From assembly GCA_036759545.1 (NCBI GenBank), contig DAIOUL010000128.1, positions 1-5,351 of the forward strand: a DNA stretch of 5,351 nucleotides, in the 5' to 3' direction. This DNA is from 66-474 sp036759545 (GTDB lineage Bacteria; Pseudomonadota; Gammaproteobacteria; Xanthomonadales; Rhodanobacteraceae). Shown here piece after piece: positions 1 to 4,234 of this stretch. The position numbers and the translations under genes were made by a program. The notes beneath the pieces are model-generated. The model did not search any database and was not told the origin of the DNA. It saw nothing but the letters and a program-made list of their open reading frames with translations. The number at the start of each line of letters is the position of its first letter. Positions within the stretch are counted from its first letter, which is position 1.

Positions 1-752
1 GCGGCGCCGCCCATGTCCTTCTTCATCCAGCGCATGCCGTCGGCGGGCTTGATGTCCAATCCGCCGGAATCGAAGGTCACGCCCTTGCCGACCAGCGCCA
101 GCAACGGATCGGAAGCCTTCCCCCAACGCAGCATCGCCACCCGCGGTGCCTGTGCGCTGGCGCGGCCGACCGCGTGCACGGTGGGGAATTCGCGTTTCAG
201 CACGTCACCTTCGAACCGCTTGAACTCGGCGCGGTGTTCGCGTGCGGCGTCGCGCACGGCCTCGCACAACTGCGCAGGTCCCAGATCCTCGCTGGGCGTG
301 TTGATCAGATCACGTACTTGCGTGATCGCATCCAGCAGCGGCGCGATCTCGTTCAACACCGCGCGCGGCAGCAGCAGGCGCGGCGGATCTTTTTTCGAGG
401 CGACATAACGCGTGTAGCGATATGCGCCCAGCGACCAACCCAGCGCGGCATCTCCGGGCGAGAGCAGATCGTTGTCGAGTACGTAATTGCCGCTCGGCAG
501 CAGCGAAGGCAGCGCGCCCAGCGCGAATGGCGGCGAGGAAACATCCACGCCCGCCAGCACGCGCGCGAGTTCACCGCGCGGATCCGGGATCAGGCAGAGC
601 TGGCCGGGACTGGCGTCGAAACCGCAACTTTGCGCCCAGCGCCGCTCGCGGGCGGACAGCTTTTTCGCGCGCGCAGGCCAACGCGCGCGATCAAGCGGTT
701 CGAGCGGCACGCCGCGGCGGCCACGCTCCGATTCCCCCAGTGCGTGCCTCAC
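1..752 (-). CDS. Leucyl aminopeptidase family (M17) metallopeptidase, N-terminal part (cut by window edge)
   Basis: Reading leftward, 250 codons are visible before the window ends. Residues 222-231 read GKGVTFDSGG and are followed by LDIKPADGM and MKKDMGGA, the M17 active-site core. With the start used here the numbering is exactly 47 less than E. coli PepA, so K223, D228 and D246 correspond to metal ligands K270, D275 and D293, and K235 to catalytic K282. The remaining ligands (the NTDAEGR region) lie beyond the edge. Residues 1 to about 190 are the variable N-terminal domain, shorter than in PepA. M17 enzymes are cytoplasmic, usually hexameric di-metal exopeptidases that remove N-terminal residues from peptides. 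The start is the GTG at 752: an in-frame stop lies about 50 bp upstream and the first in-frame ATG is deep in the protein. Only a weak G-rich sequence precedes it. The 31-bp gap after the LysM gene suggests co-transcription. PepA versus a shorter M17 relative cannot be settled from this half. Confidence 0.88.
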   Translation of the reverse strand, partial: MRHALGESERGRRGVPLEPLDRARWPARAKKLSARERRWAQSCGFDASPGQLCLIPDPRGELARVLAGVDVSSPPFALGALPSLLPSGNYVLDNDLLSPGDAALGWSLGAYRYTRYVASKKDPPRLLLPRAVLNEIAPLLDAITQVRDLINTPSEDLGPAQLCEAVRDAAREHRAEFKRFEGDVLKREFPTVHAVGRASAQAPRVAMLRWGKASDPLLALVGKGVTFDSGGLDIKPADGMRWMKKDMGGA

Positions 753-783
753 GTGTGCCGCCCGCAGGTGACGCGGCGGCGCG

Positions 784-2301
784 TCATTGCGCGCCGGACA
801 GCTTCAACACCTGACCGACCCGCAGGTTGTCGTTCTTCAGGCCGTTCCACTTGCGTAAGTCGGACACGCTGATCGAATTCTTGCGCGCGATCGAGGAAAG
901 CGTGTCGCCCTTGCTGACGGTGTAGTCGCCGCCCGCGTTCACGGATGGGGGCGTCACCGGCGTGACCGCGCCGCCGGCAGAAATCAGCACCGGATTGGAG
1001 GGCGCGGTCGATTCGGCTTTCTTCAATGCCGGATTGCCCGCGGCCGTGGTCGCGGCCTGCACGGCGGATGCGACGACCACCGCGGTCGACGCGGCGGCAG
1101 GAGCTGCGGCGAGCACATCGCCGGTCGGCTTGCCCGTGCTGACCGTACCGGTCTGCGCCGCGGCGACGGTCGGTGCGGCCGCCTGCTTGGCGTCGGTTTT
1201 CTGCTGCGCCTGTGCGCGCGCCTGCGTCATGCGCAGGTACGCCTGCGCGGTGCGCTCTGAAGTCGGCGCCACCGACACATCGTGCGAATAGGTCGCACCC
1301 GGTGCGCTCACCGGAGTGGATGTTTGCGCCACGGCCTGCGCGGGCGGTGTCAGGCCTTCGCTGATCATCTTCGCGGTGACCGCGGCGACCTGCTGGTCCG
1401 TGGTCTGCGCTGTCAGCGTCGGCGCGTCGGCGTAGGGCAGCAGGTCGTGCGCACGCATCAGTTTCTTGGCTTCATCGGTGCCGAGGAAGTCCATGAACTT
1501 CGCGATGTCGGCTGCATGCGGACCGTTCGGATTGGACGCCAGGTAGATCGCGGTGTACAGCGGATAACTGCCATCGGCCACCGTGGCGGGCGTCGGCATC
1601 ACGCCTTCCACCGGAATGATCTTCACCTGCTTGTTCTTGTAGACGCCCGAGAGCGTGGACAAGCCCATCGCTTTCGCATCCAGCGCCACGCCTTGTTCCA
1701 GCGCGTCGACGTTGATGTACCAGCGCGGCGCCGCCACGCCGGCATCCCCATGGCCGTACATCAGGCGGCGGAAGCTGTATTCGGTGCCGTCCAGCGGACT
1801 GCCCACCGAATACAGGTCGATCGGTTCGTCCTTGCCGCCGAGCTGTTGCCAGTTCGTGATGTCGCCGTAGTAGACGTCGTGCAACTGCTTCAACGTGATG
1901 TTGCTGACGGGATTGTCGGGCGAGGTGATGACCACCAGCGCATCCCACGCGACCGGCGTGAACGTCAGCCCCGCTTCCTGTGCGCGGCCGGGAAAACCCG
2001 GACGCGCGCTGGCGGCGATGTCGGCGCTGCCGTTGAGCGCGGCATCGATGCCCGAAATGGTGTTGAACGGCTGCACCTCGATGTTGCCCTTGCCGGAGTC
2101 CTCGTAGGCTTTGGCGATGTCGTCTACCAGCGACCGCGAGGTGGCGAGATCGCCGCGGATCACCAGCGCGGGACCGCTGGACTTCTTGTGCGACGACTTG
2201 TGGTGACTGGAATGTTTGGTGGCAGCGGAAGCGGTGAAGGTGGCGCCGGCGCAGCACAGCAACAGGATGGCGAAAAGCGGATGCAGCAAACGCGAAAGCA
2301 T
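784..2301 (-). CDS. Secreted PstS-like substrate-binding domain protein with C-terminal LysM domain
   Basis: 505 residues from the ATG at 2301. That start is preferred over an in-frame ATG at 2400 because it begins directly with a signal peptide (residues 1-26, MLSRL then a hydrophobic core, cleavage near ASA). Residues 28-43 are rich in His, Ser and Lys. Residues 45-293 are a PstS-type periplasmic binding domain: GSADIAASARP (91-101) and the family hallmark ITLKQLHDVYYGDITNW (135-151). Residues 294-457 are a low-complexity Ala/Thr/Gln/Pro linker. Residues 460-502 are a LysM domain (YTVSKGDTLSSIARK ... WNGLKNDNLRVGQVLKL), which binds peptidoglycan glycan. I infer a periplasmic protein anchored to the cell wall. 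The anion-binding loop is atypical: residues 166-176 read VGSPLDGTEYS where phosphate-binding relatives have a GRE..SGT or DGSGT pattern, so phosphate binding is not assured. No Pst transport genes are adjacent; the neighbours are a Do-type protease upstream and an aminopeptidase downstream. Confidence 0.88.
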   Translation of the reverse strand: MLSRLLHPLFAILLLCCAGATFTASAATKHSSHHKSSHKKSSGPALVIRGDLATSRSLVDDIAKAYEDSGKGNIEVQPFNTISGIDAALNGSADIAASARPGFPGRAQEAGLTFTPVAWDALVVITSPDNPVSNITLKQLHDVYYGDITNWQQLGGKDEPIDLYSVGSPLDGTEYSFRRLMYGHGDAGVAAPRWYINVDALEQGVALDAKAMGLSTLSGVYKNKQVKIIPVEGVMPTPATVADGSYPLYTAIYLASNPNGPHAADIAKFMDFLGTDEAKKLMRAHDLLPYADAPTLTAQTTDQQVAAVTAKMISEGLTPPAQAVAQTSTPVSAPGATYSHDVSVAPTSERTAQAYLRMTQARAQAQQKTDAKQAAAPTVAAAQTGTVSTGKPTGDVLAAAPAAASTAVVVASAVQAATTAAGNPALKKAESTAPSNPVLISAGGAVTPVTPPSVNAGGDYTVSKGDTLSSIARKNSISVSDLRKWNGLKNDNLRVGQVLKLSGAQ

Positions 2302-2323
2302 GAGTACGGATTCCGTGACGTGG

Positions 2324-2349
2324 GCGTCGCGGCCTTTTGGCCGCGACGC
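2324..2349 (-). promoter_or_regulatory. Strong 11-bp perfect hairpin in the leader of the LysM gene
   Basis: The arms GCGTCGCGGCC and GGCCGCGACGC pair perfectly around a 4-base loop (AAAA on the coding strand). The structure ends 22 bases before the LysM-protein ATG. It has no following T tract on either strand, so it does not look like an intrinsic terminator. It could be an mRNA-stabilising 5' stem-loop, a partial barrier between the protease and LysM genes, or a DNA palindrome bound by a regulator. Confidence 0.6.
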
Positions 2350-2350
2350 G

Positions 2351-2356
2351 ATTATG
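2351..2356 (-). promoter_or_regulatory. Possible -10 hexamer for the LysM gene
   Basis: On the leftward strand this reads CATAAT, five of six matches to TATAAT. A start 6-7 bases downstream would fall inside the 2324-2349 palindrome. The best -35-like hexamer upstream (TTCACA) sits 20 bases away, which is too far, so the promoter call is weak. Confidence 0.2.
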
Positions 2357-2404
2357 GGTGAAGGTGAAGCGCTGTGTGTGAATGCGGATTCGGAAATCAC
2401 GACG

Positions 2405-2432
2405 GTGAACCATCGGCATTGTGGCGGTTCAC
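2405..2432 (-). repeat. 7-bp inverted repeat spanning the protease stop codon
   Basis: GTGAACC and GGTTCAC form a perfect 7-bp stem with a 14-base loop, and the TGA stop of the protease gene lies in one arm. No T run follows, so it is at best a weak 3'-end structure. Confidence 0.3.
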
Positions 2433-3802
2433 TCGATGGTCACCTGGCCCAGTTGTCCGCCGCGCACCACATTCAACACCAGTTGGCGCGGATGTGCGGC
2501 GAGCGCCTTGCGCAGCGCGGAAAGATTCGGCGTGGAACGATTGTTGACGCCGATCACGATGTCGCCGGCGGCGAGACCCTGGCTCGCGGCACGGCTGCCG
2601 TCCTGCACGTCGCTGACGCCCACGCCGTTGATGCCCTGCGCGCGCAAGTCGCCGGGCAGTTCCACGAACGATGCACCGGACAGGCGCGGATCGAGCGTGT
2701 CGCCCGTCAGCGTGTTCGCATCCGCCGCGAGTTTCGCGCTCACCTGCATGCGCTTGCCGTCGCGCAGCACGTCGAGGCTCAACGTACTGCCCAGCGGTTT
2801 CAGGCCCTGCACGTTGCGCAGATCTTGAGAATCGCCGATCGGCTTGCCGTCGGCGGCGACCACCAGATCGCCCGGGCGCAGGCCCGCGCGCGCAGCCGGC
2901 GAATTGGGCGTCACCTCGGTGATCAGCGCGCCCTTGTCGTCCTTGATGCCGAGCGCCGCGGCGATCCGCGGTGAAACATCCTGCGATTCCACACCCAGGC
3001 TGCCGCGCGCGACGTGGCCGGTCTTGATCAGTTGCTGCATCACCGACACGGCGAGATCGGAAGGAATCGCAAAGCCCAGCCCGGCACTCGCGCCCGAGGG
3101 CGAATAGATCATCGAATTGATGCCGACCAGTTCGCCGTTGAGGTTCACCAGCGCGCCGCCGGAATTGCCCGGGTTGATCGAAGCGTCGGTCTGGATGTAG
3201 TTCTGGTAACCGTTGGTGCGCAATCCCTGCCGCTGCAAACCGGAAATGATGCCGGAGGTCGCCGACTGCCCCAGCCCGAACGGATCGCCGATCGCCACCA
3301 CGAAATCGCCCACGCGCAACTTCTTCGAATCGGCCAGCGGCAGCGCGGTGAGGTTCTGCGCCGGAATCTGGATCACCGCGATGTCGGTGGCGGGATCGGT
3401 GCCGATCAATTTCGCCTTGAAGTTGCGGCCGTCGGTGAGCGTCACCTTGATGTCGTCGGCGCCCGCGACCACGTGGTTGTTGGTGAGGATGTAGCCGCGT
3501 TGCGCATCCACGATCACGCCCGAGCCCAGCGATTGCTCGATCGCCTCGCGCGGCGGCGCCATCGGCAGGCCGAAGAACTGCCGCATGATCGGATCGTCGA
3601 AGAACGGATCGCGGATCTTGCGGTGCGTGGTGGAGGAGATGTTCACCACCGCCGGCGACACCTTGGACAGCATCGGCGCCAGCGAAGGCAGTTGCTGGCC
3701 ATCGACCGCCGTCGGCAGCGTGCCGGCGTTGCCGCAGCCGGCCAGCATCAGCAGGGACAGCAATCCGCCCAGAAGGAAATGACCGCGCAAGGATTTCGAC
3801 AT
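2429..3802 (-). CDS. HtrA/Do-family periplasmic serine protease with two PDZ domains, predicted lipoprotein
   Basis: 457 residues. The ATG at 3802 is chosen because a GAGG Shine-Dalgarno sits 5 bases upstream and a lipoprotein signal begins at once: MSKSLR, a hydrophobic stretch, then the lipobox LAGC with Cys23 as lipidation site. An in-frame ATG at 3877 would translate the upstream hairpins. The trypsin-like domain covers about residues 40-260, with the catalytic triad His110 (TNNHVV), Asp140 (ATDIAV) and Ser214 (GNSGGAL). The regulatory loop around residues 61-88 is short, as in DegQ/MucD rather than DegP. PDZ1 (about 266-355) begins RGSLGV and PDZ2 covers about 375-455. Such proteins degrade or hold misfolded envelope proteins, usually as oligomers. 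Most characterised Do proteases are soluble in the periplasm, so lipidation here would tether it to a membrane; Gly at +2 gives no inner-membrane retention signal by E. coli rules. It is not next to rpoE/rseA in this window. Confidence 0.93.
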   Translation of the reverse strand: MSKSLRGHFLLGGLLSLLMLAGCGNAGTLPTAVDGQQLPSLAPMLSKVSPAVVNISSTTHRKIRDPFFDDPIMRQFFGLPMAPPREAIEQSLGSGVIVDAQRGYILTNNHVVAGADDIKVTLTDGRNFKAKLIGTDPATDIAVIQIPAQNLTALPLADSKKLRVGDFVVAIGDPFGLGQSATSGIISGLQRQGLRTNGYQNYIQTDASINPGNSGGALVNLNGELVGINSMIYSPSGASAGLGFAIPSDLAVSVMQQLIKTGHVARGSLGVESQDVSPRIAAALGIKDDKGALITEVTPNSPAARAGLRPGDLVVAADGKPIGDSQDLRNVQGLKPLGSTLSLDVLRDGKRMQVSAKLAADANTLTGDTLDPRLSGASFVELPGDLRAQGINGVGVSDVQDGSRAASQGLAAGDIVIGVNNRSTPNLSALRKALAAHPRQLVLNVVRGGQLGQVTIE

Positions 3803-3807
3803 GCTCG

Positions 3808-3811
3808 CCTC
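3808..3811 (-). promoter_or_regulatory. Shine-Dalgarno GAGG that fixes the protease start
   Basis: GAGG followed by CGAGC and then the ATG at 3802 gives 5-base spacing. It begins one base beyond the downstream end of repeat unit B, so structures in that unit could affect ribosome access. Confidence 0.65.
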
Positions 3812-3820
3812 ACAAGTTGT

Positions 3821-3838
3821 GCGGACATCCATGTCCGC
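3821..3838 (-). promoter_or_regulatory. Hairpin 2B with AUGGAU hexaloop, candidate CsrA/RsmA site
   Basis: A 6-bp stem (GCGGAC/GTCCGC) is closed by loop ATGGAT. The ten bases from 3834 to 3825, ACAUGGAUGU, match the Rsm/Csr consensus (A/U)CANGGANG(U/A) at every position. The hairpin ends 9 bases before the Shine-Dalgarno of the protease gene, so a bound RsmA dimer could affect translation or mRNA stability. Sequence and fold are visible; binding is inferred. Confidence 0.5.
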
Positions 3839-3845
3839 GAGAATC

Positions 3846-3868
3846 AAAAAGCAGCCATCCATAGCTGC
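3846..3868 (-). terminator. Hairpin 1B with AUGGAU loop and T5 tail (weak terminator-like)
   Basis: Stem GCAGCT/GGCTGC (five Watson-Crick pairs plus one T-G wobble) with loop ATGGAT is followed directly by TTTTT at 3850-3846. Reading leftward this has the layout of a weak intrinsic terminator, yet it lies in the leader of the protease gene. The loop carries the ANGGAN core but the flanking bases do not fit the full Rsm consensus. Confidence 0.35.
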
Positions 3869-3881
3869 ACTCTTCAATTGT

Positions 3882-3899
3882 GCGATCGTCCTTGATCGC
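3882..3899 (-). promoter_or_regulatory. Hairpin 2A with AAGGAC hexaloop, candidate CsrA/RsmA site
   Basis: A 6-bp stem (GCGATC/GATCGC) with loop AAGGAC. Bases 3895-3886, UCAAGGACGA, again fit (A/U)CANGGANG(U/A) at all fixed positions. Relative to hairpin 2B, two stem pairs differ and both partners have changed together (A-T to G-C and T-A to A-T), so pairing is kept while sequence differs. Confidence 0.5.
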
Positions 3900-3906
3900 G
3901 AAGATC

Positions 3907-3953
3907 AAAAAGCAGCCACGGAGCTCTTGGCCGTGGACGGCAGCTTTGGCTGC
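3907..3953 (-). terminator. Hairpin 1A with T5 tail (terminator-like, alternative folds)
   Basis: Outer stem GCAGCCA/TGGCTGC (7 bp) ends directly at TTTTT (3911-3907). The interior can instead pair CCACGG with CCGTGG, leaving four outer pairs (GCAG/CTGC) with a bulge. Two mutually exclusive folds next to a T run recall an attenuator, but nothing shows they are regulated. Confidence 0.35.
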
Positions 3954-4098
3954 ACTTCTCAAAAATCCGCATTACCGACCGCATCTCTGCCGGAAAGTTG
4001 GGGAATCGCGTAATCGTTCACCCAACCCGATCTTGTACACCGCTTGGGCTCGCCATTTCTGGCTGGCAGCTTTACACGGAGCGCGGGGGAGCGTAGGG

Positions 4099-4127
4099 TT
4101 GACTCCCGGCCACGATCACAACATCTT
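4099..4127 (+). promoter_or_regulatory. Candidate sigma-70 promoter of nrdJ
   Basis: TTGACT (4099-4104, five of six to TTGACA) and CATCTT (4122-4127, three of six to TATAAT) are separated by 17 bases. The -10 is poor, but it is covered by the NrdR box, as at many NrdR-repressed promoters. Transcription would begin near 4134, about 100 bases before the nrdJ ATG. Confidence 0.4.
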
Positions 4128-4131
4128 GTGT
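4116..4131. promoter_or_regulatory. NrdR box upstream of nrdJ
   Basis: TCACAACATCTTGTGT agrees with the NrdR box consensus (about ACACWATATMTWGTGT) at 14 of 16 positions and has symmetrical CACAA/TTGTG arms. NrdR is the zinc-finger and ATP-cone repressor of bacterial ribonucleotide reductase genes. Location upstream of an RNR gene and on its candidate -10 makes repression by NrdR, sensing the nucleotide pool, the likely control. Confidence 0.75.
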
Positions 4132-4138
4132 TCTGTAC

Positions 4139-4171
4139 GCGCCGGATGACCCAAGGCTTGGGCCGGTGCGC
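4139..4171 (+). promoter_or_regulatory. nrdJ leader hairpin / possible degenerate second NrdR box
   Basis: CCCAAG-G-CTTGGG (4150-4162) is a perfect dyad flanked by GCGC-CGG and CCG-GT-GCGC, which can extend it into a longer stem with a two-base bulge. As DNA, the 16 bases from 4148 lie exactly 32 bp from the start of the NrdR box, the usual spacing of paired NrdR sites, though only about half the consensus positions match. As RNA it would sit near the 5' end of the leader. Confidence 0.35.
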
Positions 4172-4234
4172 CGCAGGATGATCGTGATCCACCCGCCCGA
4201 AAACGATATACAGAAGCGAGGGGAGAAGACAAGA

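Larger units (their letters stand above)
3813..3875 (-). repeat. Tandem two-hairpin repeat, unit B (next to the protease start)
   Basis: Reading leftward the unit is GAAGAGTGCAGC, a six-base loop, GGCTGCTTTTTGATTCTCGCG, then a second palindrome and CGCACAACTTG. It aligns with unit A immediately upstream: GAGAAGTGCAGC, GGCTGCTTTTTGATC, TCGCG and CGCACAATTG are shared with few changes. Direct copies of ATCAAAAAGCAGCCA (plus-strand sense) lie at 3843-3857 and 3904-3918. The unit holds hairpin 1 (3851-3868) and hairpin 2 (3821-3838). Confidence 0.75.
3876..3960 (-). repeat. Tandem two-hairpin repeat, unit A
   Basis: This copy has the same order as unit B but is about 22 bases longer because hairpin 1 has an enlarged interior. 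Its outer arms GCAGCCA (3953-3947) and TGGCTGC (3918-3912) are followed by TTTTT. Inside, CCACGG and CCGTGG (3936-3931 and 3921-3916) give an alternative 6-bp stem that competes for the same bases, and GCAGC/GCTGC around CAAA is a third option. Hairpin 2 lies at 3882-3899. The layout resembles the REP-like palindromic elements scattered through Xanthomonadales genomes, but I cannot check whether this family is dispersed. Confidence 0.7.
3803..4234. other. Divergent intergenic region between the protease gene and nrdJ
   Basis: No credible protein-coding gene lies in these 432 bases; the open frames crossing it are short or shadow nrdJ and the repeats. From left to right it holds the protease Shine-Dalgarno, two tandem hairpin units (3813-3960), a stretch at about 3961-4098 with no convincing element, then the nrdJ promoter candidate, NrdR box and leader. 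No tRNA, cobalamin riboswitch or DnaA box was found. Confidence 0.8.

Noticed and set aside
1282..2361. Long rightward open frame (359 codons) opposite the LysM gene
   Set aside because: Composition rich in Arg, His and Val without domains; the opposite strand has PstS-like and LysM motifs.
2302..2400. Upstream ATG at 2400 as start of the LysM protein
   Set aside because: It would add 33 residues ahead of a good signal peptide and translate through the 11-bp hairpin; the ATG at 2301 fits better.
3014..3895. Rightward open frame (293 codons) opposite the protease
   Set aside because: It overlaps the catalytic triad region of the protease on the other strand and has shadow-type composition.
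3973..4001. Possible sigma-E promoter for the protease (CCAACTT, 16 bases, TCGGTA on the leftward strand)
   Set aside because: The -35 resembles GGAACTT at five of seven positions but the -10 is poor. Do-type proteases are often under sigma-E, so it deserves mapping, but the sequence alone does not support a call.
4111..4186. 8-bp inverted repeat CACGATCA / TGATCGTG flanking the nrdJ promoter region
   Set aside because: Widely spaced (60 bases) and short; plausible by chance, with no known factor matching it.
4205..4212. GATATACA as a -10 element for nrdJ
   Set aside because: A start about 7 bases downstream would fall at the Shine-Dalgarno, and no -35 lies at proper spacing.
4132..4234. 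Cobalamin riboswitch in the nrdJ leader
   Set aside because: Class II RNR genes sometimes have one, but the leader of about 100 bases is too short and lacks a recognisable B12 box.
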